A DNA stretch of 64,000 nt from CAWBRT01 sp963791145 (GTDB lineage: Bacteria > Acidobacteriota > Terriglobia > Terriglobales > Acidobacteriaceae): contig CAWBRT010000006.1 of the NCBI GenBank assembly GCA_963791145.1, positions 248,001 through 312,000 on the forward strand, read 5' to 3'. The first letter of the stretch is position 1. Every line of letters begins with the position of its first letter. The notes beneath the pieces were generated by a model that worked only from the letters and a program-made list of their open reading frames with translations, did no database searches and had not been told where the DNA came from. Positions 26,428 through 34,926 of the stretch are shown one piece after another. The position numbers and the translations under genes are program-made.

Positions 26428-27963
26428 ATGAGGCGATTCCTCACCGTAGTAGTGTGTTCACTGTTGGCCATCACCCTGTTCGCGAGTGGCGCTTTCGCCG
26501 CTGTTCAGCAGCCGGGGCGCGATGGCAACATCACGGTCGTCCAGGCCCTGGACATGATCAGCTTCGACCCCACTGCCACGTCCGACCTCAACAACCAGTA
26601 CGTGCTCTACAACCTCTACAGCCGCCTGTTCACGTACCCGAACAACAGGCTCGCCGGCGACGTCAAGGAGCTGTGCAAGGATTTCAAGCGGGTGAGCGTC
26701 ACGGAGTGGCACTTCACCATCTGGGAAAACGTCAAGTTCCACGACGGCACCACCCTGACCGTGGATGACGTGGTGTACTCGCTGAACAGGGGTAAGAACA
26801 GTGCGGCCATCGGCGCCCTGTTCAAGCCGGTGAAGGAGATCAAGAAGATCGACAACAAGACGCTCGCCATCATCACCGACGGCCCGTACCCGGCGATGAC
26901 CTCCGCCCTGACGCACGTGGCCACCAGCATCGTGCCCAAGGCCTACGCGCAGAAGGCCGAGCAGACCAAGAACTGGTCCAAGCCCATCGGCAGCGGCCGC
27001 TACAAGTTCGTCAGCCGCATGATTGGCGACTCGGTGAAGTTTGAGCGCTTCGACGGCTACTTCAACAAGGCCGAGCTGGCCCAGAACAAGTTCCTGACCA
27101 TCAAGGTCATTCCCGAAGGCACCAACCGGACGATCGCCGTCGAGACGGGAGCCGCCGACCTGAACGCCGAGTTCGTGCCCACCGACTACGATCGCGTGGT
27201 GAAGAATCCCAAGCTCAAGCTGTGGGCTCAGCCCTCGGCGCTGGTCTGGCACCTGGGCATGGACAACACCCAGGGCTGGTTCAAGAACAAGCTGGTGCGG
27301 CAGGCGGTGGCTTACGCGGTGGACCACGAAGCCCTGATGAAGGTCGGCCACGAAGGCCGGGGAGTGGTCCTGTACAACAGCGCCACCTTCGCCCCCGCTC
27401 CCACCGTGCTAGGAGCCATCCAGAACCCGCTCAACAAGTACTCCTACAACCCGCAGAAGGCGAAAGCCTTGATGAAGGAGGCCAACTGCCCGGGCTTCAC
27501 CACCCAGCTCGTGGTCTTCCGCGACGAGGCCGAGCGCATCGCCAGCGCGGTCCAGGCGTACCTGGCCGTGATCAATATCAAGGTCGAGATCGTGCGCATC
27601 GACAACGCGGTCTTCCCGACCTACATCGCCAACCACAAGGCCCCCATGTTCGTGACCACTTGGGGCTGCTACTGGGATCCGGACATGTTCCTGTCGCGGC
27701 GCTTCAGCAAGGACGGGATCGGCGGCGTCAACCGCGTCTGGTATCAGAACCCCAAGCTGGATGAGATGATCACGGAAGGCCGCAGCACCTTCGACCAGGC
27801 CAAGCGCGTCGCGGTCTACAAGCGCGTGCAGGAGTTCCTGGCGGAGGAATCCCCCGAAGTGGATCTGTACGTGACCCAGGTGTACGCCCTGAGCAACAAT
27901 CAGCTGAAGGGTGTGGAGATGACCGTCGAGAAGCCCTTCAACTACTACAAGCTGCACTACTAA
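26428..27963 (+). CDS. Peptide-type ABC transporter substrate-binding protein (SBP family 5)
   Basis: A periplasmic binding protein of the dipeptide/oligopeptide/nickel class. The signal peptide is FLTVVVCSLLAITLFASGAF, ending near AFA. SBP_bac_5 features follow (VQALDMISFDP, LYSRLFTY, WHFTIWENVKFHDGT, VRQAVAYAVDHEALM). The start at 26428 is preferred over 26425 because AGGAGG lies five bases upstream. It is followed by two permeases and two ATPases. Codon choice is strongly biased to AAC, AAG and GAG, and there are no frame breaks, unlike many neighbours. The ligand cannot be read from sequence. Confidence 0.9.
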   Translation: MRRFLTVVVCSLLAITLFASGAFAAVQQPGRDGNITVVQALDMISFDPTATSDLNNQYVLYNLYSRLFTYPNNRLAGDVKELCKDFKRVSVTEWHFTIWENVKFHDGTTLTVDDVVYSLNRGKNSAAIGALFKPVKEIKKIDNKTLAIITDGPYPAMTSALTHVATSIVPKAYAQKAEQTKNWSKPIGSGRYKFVSRMIGDSVKFERFDGYFNKAELAQNKFLTIKVIPEGTNRTIAVETGAADLNAEFVPTDYDRVVKNPKLKLWAQPSALVWHLGMDNTQGWFKNKLVRQAVAYAVDHEALMKVGHEGRGVVLYNSATFAPAPTVLGAIQNPLNKYSYNPQKAKALMKEANCPGFTTQLVVFRDEAERIASAVQAYLAVINIKVEIVRIDNAVFPTYIANHKAPMFVTTWGCYWDPDMFLSRRFSKDGIGGVNRVWYQNPKLDEMITEGRSTFDQAKRVAVYKRVQEFLAEESPEVDLYVTQVYALSNNQLKGVEMTVEKPFNYYKLHY

Positions 27964-27974
27964 CGGCTGGCGAG

Positions 27975-28007
27975 CACCCCAGCGAACCGGAGTTCGCTGG
28001 GGACCCC
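27975..28007. repeat. GGGGTCCCC-type palindrome, copy 6
   Basis: CACCCCAGCGAACCGG then GTTCGCTGGGGACCCC, directly after the stop of the binding-protein gene; it could protect or trim the transcript end. Confidence 0.85.
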
Positions 28008-28037
28008 GGCGCCCGGCCACGGGAGGCGCCGGTTTGA

Positions 28038-28156
28038 CAGGCTGCGGAAAAACGCGCCGAAGCAACAAGCGAGGCGCTATGGGTGTGGGCACCACAAGAT
28101 TCGCTATCAGGATCTTGTAGTCCCAACCGACCGAAAATCTGTTTTTCCGCGGCCTC
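28038..28156. repeat. 119-bp MITE-like element, copy 1
   Basis: Ends CAGGCTGCGGAAAAAC and GTTTTTCCGCGGCCTC are inverted. The interior shares CGCGCCGAAGCAACAAGCG, GGCGCTATGG and TCTTGTAGTCCCAACC-like blocks with the copy at 39461-39581 in the other orientation. No ORF. Confidence 0.85.
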
Positions 28157-28213
28157 TTCAGGGCACACTGTTGGTGCGGAGCTCCACGGCACACGGGAGC
28201 TCCGCGCCAACAC

Positions 28214-28256
28214 GGGGTCCCCAGCCCCGCTGAGCGGGGTCCATCTGCTGGGGTGG
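28214..28256. repeat. GGGGTCCCC-type palindrome, copy 7
   Basis: GGGGTCCCCAGCCCCGC, then an internal GCGGGG, ending CTGCTGGGGTGG. It lies in the leader of the first permease gene, giving a second hairpin between the binding protein and the permeases. Confidence 0.75.
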
Positions 28257-28299
28257 CGAAGCGGATGGCCTCGTCTACTGGAAGAAGGAATAAGACCGC

Positions 28300-29247
28300 A
28301 TGGTCCGTTACATTATCAAACGGCTGTTCGCATTGATCCCGGTAATCCTGGTGCTGACGTTCATCGTCTTCACCATATTGTCCTTGACCCCGGGCGATGT
28401 GACGACCATCATCCTCGGCAGCGATTACACCCCCGAGCTGGGCGCGAAGCTCAGAGTGCAGCTGGGTCTTGACCAGCCCCTCGTCGTGCAGTACTTCCAC
28501 TACGTCACGAACCTGATGCGGGGCGACTTCGGCATGTCCTACGTCATGGGCGCCCCGGTGCTCGACCAGTTGCGTCCCCGATTGGCCAATACGGCCTGGA
28601 TCGTCGGCTTTGCCATGCTCCTGTGCGTGTCTTTCGGCATCCCCATCGGCATCCTCTCGGCCACCAAGCCCAACTCGTTCTTCTCCCAGTGCACGATGGT
28701 CTTCGGCCTGATGGGCGTTTCCATGCCGATCTTCTGGCTGGGCCTCCTGCTCATCCTGCTCTTCTCGGTGAAGCTGGGCTGGCTGCCCTCGAGCGGTCTG
28801 GACCACGGCCTGAAGAGCCTGATCCTGCCCGCCATCACCCTGGGATTCAACTACATGGCCAACATCATGAGGACAACGCGATCCTCCATGATGGAATCCA
28901 TCCGCCAGGACTTCATCCGCACCGCCCGGGCCAAGGGTGTCAGCGAACGTCGCGTGATTTATGACCACGCGCTGGGCAACGCCCTCATGCCCACCATCAC
29001 CATCATCGGGATGGACGTGGGAACGCTGCTCGGCGGGGTGGTGCTCACTGAGACCGTATTTTCCATCCCGGGCATGGGCCGCCTGCTGGTGGAGGCGATC
29101 AACCAGCGCGACACGCCTTGCGTCCTGGGATGCCTGGTAGTCATGGCCATCACCGTCGCGGTGTCCAACCTGATCGTCGATCTCATCTACGCCTACATCG
29201 ATCCCAGAATCCGTGCGCAGTACGGTGCAAAAGCGAGGAAAGCCTGA
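28300..29247 (+). CDS. Peptide-type ABC transporter permease (DppB-like)
   Basis: 315 residues with six membrane segments. The N-terminal YIIKRLFALIPVILVLTF and the EAA loop RTARAKGVSERRVIYDHAL are typical of DppB/OppB permeases, which form the channel with the DppC-like partner. The stop overlaps the next start (TGATG). A long, repeat-filled spacer of about 340 bases separates it from the binding protein, so the two may be expressed at different levels. Confidence 0.92.
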   Translation: MVRYIIKRLFALIPVILVLTFIVFTILSLTPGDVTTIILGSDYTPELGAKLRVQLGLDQPLVVQYFHYVTNLMRGDFGMSYVMGAPVLDQLRPRLANTAWIVGFAMLLCVSFGIPIGILSATKPNSFFSQCTMVFGLMGVSMPIFWLGLLLILLFSVKLGWLPSSGLDHGLKSLILPAITLGFNYMANIMRTTRSSMMESIRQDFIRTARAKGVSERRVIYDHALGNALMPTITIIGMDVGTLLGGVVLTETVFSIPGMGRLLVEAINQRDTPCVLGCLVVMAITVAVSNLIVDLIYAYIDPRIRAQYGAKARKA

Positions 29248-30182
29248 TGCCAACCACATCGCCTGCGCCATCGACGAGCACGGCTACGACCAGATCGTTC
29301 ACGACCAAGAAGGAGTTCTACGCTCAGTTCAAGAAAAAGAGCATCGCTCAGGAACTGTGGCTGCGCTTTTTGAAGAACAAGACCGCCGTGATGGGCTTGA
29401 TCATCTTCTGCATCATAGTGGCTGTCGCTATCACCGCTCCCTGGATCACCAACTACGACACCGTGGTGATCAAGATGAATATCGCCGAGCGCCTGCAGCC
29501 GCCCAGCATGAACCACTGGTTCGGCAACGACGAACTGGGCCGCGACATCCTGGCTCGCATCGTGTACGGCGCACGGGTATCGCTGCTCATCGGCATCTCG
29601 GCGATCTCCGTGTCGCTGATGGTCGGCCTGGTGCTGGGCGGGGCGGCCGGCTACTATGGCGGGAAGACCGACAGCGTCATCATGCGCGCCATGGACGTCT
29701 TTCTCTGTCTGCCTGACGTGCTCCTGGCCCTGGCCATTATCGCGGCCTTCGGCAACAGCAAGCTGAACCTGATCATCGCCATCGGCCTGGCCTTCTCGCC
29801 CAAGTTCTCGCGGGTGGTGCGCTCGGCGGTCATGGGCGTGCGCGACAACGAATATATTGAAGCGGCACGCGCCATCGGCGCAGTGGACAAGCGCATCATC
29901 GCCCGCCACGTGCTGCCCAACTGCATCGGCCCCATCATCGTGCAGGTCACGCTGTACGTGGCCAACGCCATCCTGACCATCGCCGCCTTGAGCTTCATCG
30001 GGCTGGGCATCCAGCCCCCGACGCCGGAGTGGGGCAACATGCTTGCCTCCGGGCGCACCTTCATGCGCGACTACCCGCACATCGTGGTGGCGCCCGGCCT
30101 GGCCATCTTCTTCACCATCCTGGCGCTCAATCTCCTGGGGGACGGATTGCGGGACACCCTCGATCCAAGGCTCAAACACTAA
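29247..30182 (+). CDS. Peptide-type ABC transporter permease (DppC-like)
   Basis: 311 residues with an N-terminal cytosolic stretch and six membrane segments. The signature HWFGNDELGRDILARIVYGAR and the EAA loop EAARAIGAVDKRIIARHVLP mark the DppC class. The start at 29247 overlaps the previous stop by one base; the in-frame sequence further upstream is only a shadow of that gene. The N-terminus is rich in serine and threonine (TTSPAPSTSTATT). Confidence 0.92.
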   Translation: MPTTSPAPSTSTATTRSFTTKKEFYAQFKKKSIAQELWLRFLKNKTAVMGLIIFCIIVAVAITAPWITNYDTVVIKMNIAERLQPPSMNHWFGNDELGRDILARIVYGARVSLLIGISAISVSLMVGLVLGGAAGYYGGKTDSVIMRAMDVFLCLPDVLLALAIIAAFGNSKLNLIIAIGLAFSPKFSRVVRSAVMGVRDNEYIEAARAIGAVDKRIIARHVLPNCIGPIIVQVTLYVANAILTIAALSFIGLGIQPPTPEWGNMLASGRTFMRDYPHIVVAPGLAIFFTILALNLLGDGLRDTLDPRLKH

Positions 30183-30195
30183 CGGGAGCAACGCG

Positions 30196-31188
30196 ATGGA
30201 TGCGCAACAGAACACTCTCGAAATCAAGAATCTCACGGTGGAGTACGTCGTCGACGAGGAGGTCGTGCACGCCGCGACGGGCGTGAACATCACGGTTCCC
30301 GCCGGCAAGACCTTCGGCCTGGTGGGGGAAACCGGAGCCGGAAAGACCACCACCGCCCTTTCCATCCTCAACTTGGTCCCCACGCCGGCGGGCAGGATCG
30401 TTTCCGGCGAGATCTTGGTGAAGGGGCAGGACGTCTTCAAGATGTCCCCCAAGCAGCTGCGGGCGATGCGCGGCCGCCAGGTGGCCATGGTCTTCCAGGA
30501 CCCCATGACCTCGCTCAACCCCATCAAGACGGTGGGAGAGCAGATCGCCGAGGGGATGAAGGTTCACGGTGGGGTGAACGACAAGGAGGCCCTGAGCAAG
30601 GCGATGAACATGCTGGAGATGGTGGGCATCCCGGGCGGGCGCATGGCGGAGTATCCGCACCAGTTCTCGGGAGGCATGAAGCAGCGCGTGATCATCGCCA
30701 TCGCCCTGGCATGCGACCCGGAGCTCCTGATCGCCGACGAGCCCACCACGGCCCTGGACGTCACCATCCAGGCGCAGGTGCTCAAGCTGATCAGGGAGCT
30801 CAAGGAGAATTCCCGGATGGCCATGCTCATGATCACGCATGACCTGGGAATCGTCGCCGAGGTGTGCGACAGCGTGGGCATCATGTACGCGGGGCGCATC
30901 GTGGAATGCGGCACCCTGGCCGACATCTTCGACAACCTCCGCCACCCGTACACGAAGGGCCTGTTCGACTCCCTGCCGGACATCGAGAACAGGCGCGCGG
31001 AGCTCAAGCCGATCCCCGGCTTGATTCCCGATCCGATGAACCTGCCGCCGGGATGCGCCTTCCATCCCCGCTGCTCTTACGCGAAACCGGAGTGCTCGCG
31101 GGACTTCCCCGAGATGAGGTGGTTGAGCGACACGCACTATGTCTCCTGCCACCTGTACAACGATACGCTGGAGAACAAGCTGCTCTGA
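30196..31188 (+). CDS. Peptide-type ABC transporter ATPase (DppD-like)
   Basis: 330 residues: Walker A GETGAGKTT, Q-loop VFQDPMTSLNP, signature FSGGMKQR, Walker B LLIADEPTTALD, and the C-terminal oligopeptide-type region with the cysteine motif CAFHPRCSYAKPEC, which can hold a 4Fe-4S cluster in this family. The start at 30196 has GGGAG about nine bases upstream. It sits 13 bases after the DppC-like gene. Confidence 0.92.
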   Translation: MDAQQNTLEIKNLTVEYVVDEEVVHAATGVNITVPAGKTFGLVGETGAGKTTTALSILNLVPTPAGRIVSGEILVKGQDVFKMSPKQLRAMRGRQVAMVFQDPMTSLNPIKTVGEQIAEGMKVHGGVNDKEALSKAMNMLEMVGIPGGRMAEYPHQFSGGMKQRVIIAIALACDPELLIADEPTTALDVTIQAQVLKLIRELKENSRMAMLMITHDLGIVAEVCDSVGIMYAGRIVECGTLADIFDNLRHPYTKGLFDSLPDIENRRAELKPIPGLIPDPMNLPPGCAFHPRCSYAKPECSRDFPEMRWLSDTHYVSCHLYNDTLENKLL

Positions 31189-31193
31189 CAGCC

Positions 31194-31230
31194 GGGGTCC
31201 CCAGCAAGCCTCTTTTGCTTGCTGGGGTGG
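31194..31230. repeat. GGGGTCCCC-type palindrome, copy 8
   Basis: GGGGTCCCCAGCAAGC ... GCTTGCTGGGGTGG between the two ATPase genes of the importer operon. Confidence 0.9.
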
Positions 31231-31288
31231 GACGGTATGGCCAGGGGTAGTCGAGACGGCTTTGGGCGCAGATGCTCCAGGAAACGAG

Positions 31289-32260
31289 GTGAGTGCGTTG
31301 GGCGAGATCCTGCTCGAGGTGAAGAACCTCAAGAAATATTTCCAAGTGGCTGCCGGAACGCTCCACGCCGTGGACGACGTGAGCTTCACTCTCGAGGCAG
31401 GGCGCACGCTGGGAGTCGTGGGCGAATCGGGCTGCGGCAAGACCACCTTGGGCCGCACCATCCTGCGGCTCATCGAGCCCACCAGCGGCGAGATATTCTT
31501 CAACGGCAAGGACCTCCGCAAATTGAACACAAGCGAGTTGCGCTACATGCGCCGGGAGATGCAGATCATCTTCCAGGACCCGTACTCCTCGCTCAATCCC
31601 CGCAAGACCATCGCCGAGACCATCGAGGAGCCCATCCTCCTGGCCGACCTCATCCCGGACAGCGACAAGCGCTTCATGCGTGTACTGGATCTGATGGACA
31701 CCGTGGGGCTGGCCGAACGCCTCGTCAACACCTATCCCCACGAGCTCGACGGCGGCCGCCGCCAGCGCATCGGCATCGCCCGGGCCCTGGCCATGAACCC
31801 GAAGTTCATCGTCTGCGACGAGCCAGTGTCTGCCCTGGACGTCTCGATCCAGGCCCAGATCCTGAACCTGATGAAGACCATCCAGCGGGCCACGGGCATC
31901 ACGTATATGTTCATCACCCACGACCTCGCGGTGGTGAGCCACTTCTCCGATGACATCGCGGTGATGTACCTGGGCCGGGTGGTGGAAAAGGCTCCTTCAG
32001 TAGCGCTCTTTCAAAAGCCGCTGCACCCCTACACCGAGGCGTTGCTCTCTGCCCATCCGGAGCCGCGCATCCACAACCGCACGCAGAGGATCATGCTCAA
32101 GGGCGAGCTCACCTCGCCCATCAACCCTGAGTCCGTCTGCCGCTTCGCCCCGCGCTGTAACCAGTGCATGGACATCTGCACCAAGCAGGAGCCGCCGCTC
32201 ATCGAGGCTCGTCCGAACCACTTCGTGTCCTGCCACCTCCACAAGCCCATGGGGAGCTGA
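31289..32260 (+). CDS. Peptide-type ABC transporter ATPase (DppF-like)
   Basis: Second ATPase of the importer: Walker A GESGCGKTT, Q-loop IFQDPYSSLNP, Walker B FIVCDEPVSALD, and cysteine motif CRFAPRCNQCMDIC near the C-terminus. The signature, usually LSGGQ, reads LDGGRRQR, a variant also known in other DppF-like proteins. The GTG at 31289 (VSALGEILLEVKNL) is chosen because family similarity starts there and upstream in-frame sequence is repeat-derived. A TTG at 31298 is possible. Confidence 0.9.
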   Translation: MSALGEILLEVKNLKKYFQVAAGTLHAVDDVSFTLEAGRTLGVVGESGCGKTTLGRTILRLIEPTSGEIFFNGKDLRKLNTSELRYMRREMQIIFQDPYSSLNPRKTIAETIEEPILLADLIPDSDKRFMRVLDLMDTVGLAERLVNTYPHELDGGRRQRIGIARALAMNPKFIVCDEPVSALDVSIQAQILNLMKTIQRATGITYMFITHDLAVVSHFSDDIAVMYLGRVVEKAPSVALFQKPLHPYTEALLSAHPEPRIHNRTQRIMLKGELTSPINPESVCRFAPRCNQCMDICTKQEPPLIEARPNHFVSCHLHKPMGS

Positions 32261-32316
32261 GGCGACAGGCGCGCTGGTGCCCCCAACGAACTCGACGGGT
32301 GCCCCACGACGGGTGG

Positions 32317-32345
32317 CCCAGAGTTGGCGCAGTTCCAACTCTGGG
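32317..32345. repeat. REP hairpin A1 (RAYT-flanking)
   Basis: CCCAGAGTTGG - CGCAGTT - CCAACTCTGGG, with head GGTGG on its left. First of two direct copies on this side of the RAYT gene. Confidence 0.92.
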
Positions 32346-32370
32346 AGTGACAGCACGGGCCGACGGGTGG

Positions 32371-32399
32371 CCCAGAGTTGGCGTAGTTCCAACTCTGGG
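32371..32399. repeat. REP hairpin A2 (RAYT-flanking)
   Basis: CCCAGAGTTGG - CGTAGTT - CCAACTCTGGG, head GGTGG. Same orientation as A1, 15 bases from the RAYT stop codon. Confidence 0.92.
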
Positions 32400-32413
32400 A
32401 GCGACCGTTAACC

Positions 32414-32926
32414 TCATCGAGGCTGAATCTCTTCGGCCCGAACTGTTCGCCCGGACTCGATCTCCACTCCCACAGCAGTACCCTGACTGTAGTGTCGAAA
32501 GCTGCTCCATGGCCACTGCTCCGGTGAAGTACACAATCCGCGCTGCACCGGATTGCGGTGAATATAGCGCAACTTCTGCGAGAACTCATCATAGTCCCGC
32601 ATATAACGGTCGTAGTAGCGTGCCTGCCAAAACGGCGCGCCGCCTCGGCGCCAGCGCAGCGCCATCCGTGCCGAGGCACTCTTTAGCGATTGCAGTGCCT
32701 GCGCAAGCGTTTCACGCTTCGGCTCTCCGAGCAGAAGATGAACATGCTCCGGCATGAGGACAAATCCATATACCCGAAGTTCGTACCGCTTGCGTGTGTT
32801 CTCCAAGGCACGCAGCACGGCGCAGCAGACCCGAGGGTCGGTCAAGTGCTGCGCCCGGTGATAACAAGTAAAGGTGATGAAGTGCGAGTGTCCGGTCTGC
32901 TGGAGTCGCACAAGTCCCTCAGGCAT
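32414..32926 (-). CDS. REP-associated tyrosine transposase (RAYT, Y1 / IS200-like)
   Basis: 170 residues of the Y1 HUH-related superfamily: N-terminal strand GHSHFITFTCYHR, the metal-binding HUH-type motif MPEHVHLLL (about residues 57-65), and the catalytic tyrosine region FWQARYYDRYMRDYDEF, followed by RYIHRNPVQRGL and WPWSSFRHY, both diagnostic of RAYTs. Such proteins cut and join single-stranded REP DNA. REP hairpins lie on both sides in inverted orientation (A1 and A2 downstream, A3 upstream), the usual RAYT arrangement. The frame is intact. It follows the importer operon on the opposite strand. Confidence 0.92.
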   Translation of the reverse strand: MPEGLVRLQQTGHSHFITFTCYHRAQHLTDPRVCCAVLRALENTRKRYELRVYGFVLMPEHVHLLLGEPKRETLAQALQSLKSASARMALRWRRGGAPFWQARYYDRYMRDYDEFSQKLRYIHRNPVQRGLCTSPEQWPWSSFRHYSQGTAVGVEIESGRTVRAEEIQPR

Positions 32927-32948
32927 GAGGGCAGACTACAACAGAATT

Positions 32949-32977
32949 CCCAGAGTTGGAACCACGCCAACTCTGGG
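32949..32977. repeat. REP hairpin A3 (inverted, upstream of RAYT)
   Basis: CCCAGAGTTGG - AACCACG - CCAACTCTGGG followed by CCACCC; this is the inverse of A1/A2 including the GGTGG head. Confidence 0.92.
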
Positions 32978-33024
32978 CCACCCGCGTTGGAGTTCCGCTT
33001 TGGAAACACCAAGTACGGCCGTGG

Positions 33025-33055
33025 CCCACATTTGCCCGCGGTTGGCAAATGTGGG
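33025..33055. repeat. REP hairpin of the CCCACATTTGCC family
   Basis: Head GTGG, then CCCACATTTGCC - CGCGGTT-like loop - GGCAAATGTGGG. Its head resembles that of the RAYT-flanking REPs. Confidence 0.85.
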
Positions 33056-33090
33056 ATGAGAAGATACCCTCCATCCCGCTGTTCGCCCAC

Positions 33091-33167
33091 TTCAAGGTGT
33101 ATCCGGTAAAGCAGCCGGGCGATCGGCCCGGCGTTGATAGCTCCGGATACAGTAACTCCGAATTCGC
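33091..33167. repeat. Diverged copy of the 85-bp element
   Basis: AAGGTGTATCC, AGCCGGGCGATCGGCCCGGC, GTTGATAGC, GGATACAG and GAATTCGC line up in order with the copies at 39371 and 62540. Confidence 0.6.
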
Positions 33168-33208
33168 TCTACTGTAGTGAATTGTCATTCCGTCTATAAC
33201 GACGTTGG

Positions 33209-33441
33209 GATTGTCAAGGCACACGACTCCCATTGCGGGGCGGTGCCTTTTTCCTTTCCCCAGCGTTGTTGCTTTTGTTGTTGCTTTTCTGCAAAGCATA
33301 ACCAGGCTCGTTGGTAGAATCTGCGGTGGAACTGGTTCCACCAACCATCTATTCGGTCCCGCAGTGCGGGACCAAGATTCTCTTCTTCGAACTCCCCTGC
33401 TCTCAAGGGAGGCGGGCTGCCCACACAAGCGACCGGCTCAG
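33209..33441 (-). ncRNA. Candidate bridge/seek RNA region of the IS element
   Basis: IS1111-type elements encode their guide RNA in the non-coding end downstream of the transposase. Here that end is about 233 bases, against only 65 bases on the other side. No RNA structure could be computed, so this is by position only. Confidence 0.35.
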
Positions 33442-34479
33442 TTACTGCTTGCCACGGAATGACTCGGGCTCACCCGCATGACGAACCAGCTCCGCGTACG
33501 TCCACTGGTTGCGGAGCATCCAGTACAACCTCACGGCCAAGCGGCGGGCCACCATCACCTTGGCCACTGCGCGATTGCCCTTACGCACCCACAGGCGTTT
33601 GTAGGCGCGCTTTAACTCCTCATCGAAGCGCACTGCCGTTTGCCCGGCCTCGACCAACAGAAACCGCATCAACGCCGATCCCTGTTTGCTGATGTGTCCC
33701 AGCCGCTGCTTGCCGCCCGAGCTGTACTCGCTCGGTACCAGGCCGAGATAGCTGGGTACCTTGCGGGCATGGGCAAAGCGGGTTACATCGCCCAAGGTAA
33801 GCACCGCCGCCAGCGCCGTCTGTACCCCAATGCCAGGATGAGTCATCAGCAGCAGGCTGGCAGGACGCCTTTTCGCCTCCGCCGCAATCAAAACATCCAG
33901 CTCGGCGATCTGCTGATCCAGTAATCCTACCCACTGCAACAACTGATCGCGACGACGGGCCGCGTGCGGCATCATCTCCAGATCGGCCAACAACTGGCGT
34001 CCCGCCATCGTCCACAGCCGCTTGCCCTTCTGCACCCCCTGGTTCATAGCCAGAGACTGCAACTGGTTCTTGGCCGCCGTCCGCGCCTTCAGACGGTGAT
34101 GCCGGTCCATCAGCAACTGCCGCACATCCCGCTCTGCTTCGCTCGGCACCCAGATCCGCGGAAACCGCTCCTCCACCATCAGCCGCATCAACAGCTCGGC
34201 ATCCCGCCGATCCGTCTTCTGCTTGCGCGTCTCCGCCGCACGTATCTTGGCCGCATCGCCCACCCACAGCTCGTGCCCGCTCTCGGCCAGCAACCGCCGA
34301 AACCACTGACACGGCGCCCCAGCCTCGATCCCGACCCTCGTCGGCCCTTTCAACCCCTGGTAAAACGCTATTGCTTCCTGAGGATGCGCCAGCCTCTTCT
34401 CGGTCACTTCCTCACTTCGGTTGTCAAAGATCGACAAAACCTGAAACCCAGCATGGAAATCACAGCCTATAATCAACAT
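33442..34479 (-). CDS. IS110-family DEDD transposase
   Basis: Cuts and joins DNA at a target chosen by a guide RNA. The RuvC-like DEDD residues are visible: GCDFHAGF, GIEAGAP and TDRRDAELL. The C-terminal Transposase_20 domain carries the catalytic-serine-type segment YLGLVPSEYSSGGKQRLG and HISKQGSALMRFLLVEAG. The start at MLIIGCDFHAGF (34479) is favoured because the family begins there and GGAG lies upstream; an in-frame upstream start gives 15 extra residues. At 345 residues and undisturbed, it is probably functional. Confidence 0.93.
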   Translation of the reverse strand: MLIIGCDFHAGFQVLSIFDNRSEEVTEKRLAHPQEAIAFYQGLKGPTRVGIEAGAPCQWFRRLLAESGHELWVGDAAKIRAAETRKQKTDRRDAELLMRLMVEERFPRIWVPSEAERDVRQLLMDRHHRLKARTAAKNQLQSLAMNQGVQKGKRLWTMAGRQLLADLEMMPHAARRRDQLLQWVGLLDQQIAELDVLIAAEAKRRPASLLLMTHPGIGVQTALAAVLTLGDVTRFAHARKVPSYLGLVPSEYSSGGKQRLGHISKQGSALMRFLLVEAGQTAVRFDEELKRAYKRLWVRKGNRAVAKVMVARRLAVRLYWMLRNQWTYAELVRHAGEPESFRGKQ

Positions 34480-34556
34480 CGTTGGCTCCGTTCCCGAGTC
34501 CCGGTTTGCTTCGTCGCTGACCATCGTACTCTGGCCAGCGGAGCCAACGTCGTTAT

Positions 34557-34926
34557 GAGATCAAGCGAGGGAGGGCTCCCGCGCGTCTTCGGGGTCCCCG
34601 GCACGCCCTGTTTTGGCGTGCTGGGGCAGAGCGCGGGAACCCCGAGTCGAGGAACCTGCTTTGCTTCTAGTCACTGCACCAACTCTTAAACTGCTTTAGG
34701 GTGGGGTTATCCTCGATGGTTGTGCTTCGTCCCGCGAAAGACAGGCTATAACTGCCCCACCCTTCGCCAAGAGCACGCGTAAGGCTGGACCACCCGCCCG
34801 AGCAACAAGTTCTTCCAACACCTTGTGTGTTATTCATGGTCAGCAATGAACCTGTGTCTCGCCTAAACTTGATACCAGCAACATTTAGCGCGAGAATTGC
34901 TGTACAAAACAGTTGAAGAGACCGAC
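34557..34926. other. Intergenic between IS element and HEPN gene
   Basis: Contains the copy 9 palindrome at 34591-34627. The rest, up to the ATG at 34927, shows no gene; base composition becomes more A+T-rich from about 34830. Confidence 0.5.
34591..34627. repeat. GGGGTCCCC-type palindrome, copy 9
   Basis: GGGGTCCCCGGCACGCC ... GGCGTGCTGGGGCAG, 35 bases outside the IS element. Confidence 0.8.

Larger units (their letters stand above)
33196..34556. mobile_element. IS110-family element, IS1111-like, 1.36 kb
   Basis: A perfect 13-base inverted repeat, ATAACGACGTTGG at 33196-33208 and its inverse at 34544-34556, encloses one DEDD transposase. Subterminal inverted repeats and a long non-coding stretch downstream of the transposase are features of the IS1111 subgroup. 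Real element ends may lie a few bases outside the repeats. Confidence 0.8.

Noticed and set aside
26458..31942. Long minus-strand ORFs opposite the importer operon
   Set aside because: They arise from the biased codon use of the plus-strand genes; histidine/valine/aspartate-rich, no motifs.
33964..34689. Plus-strand ORF across the IS element
   Set aside because: Antisense to the transposase and low-complexity.
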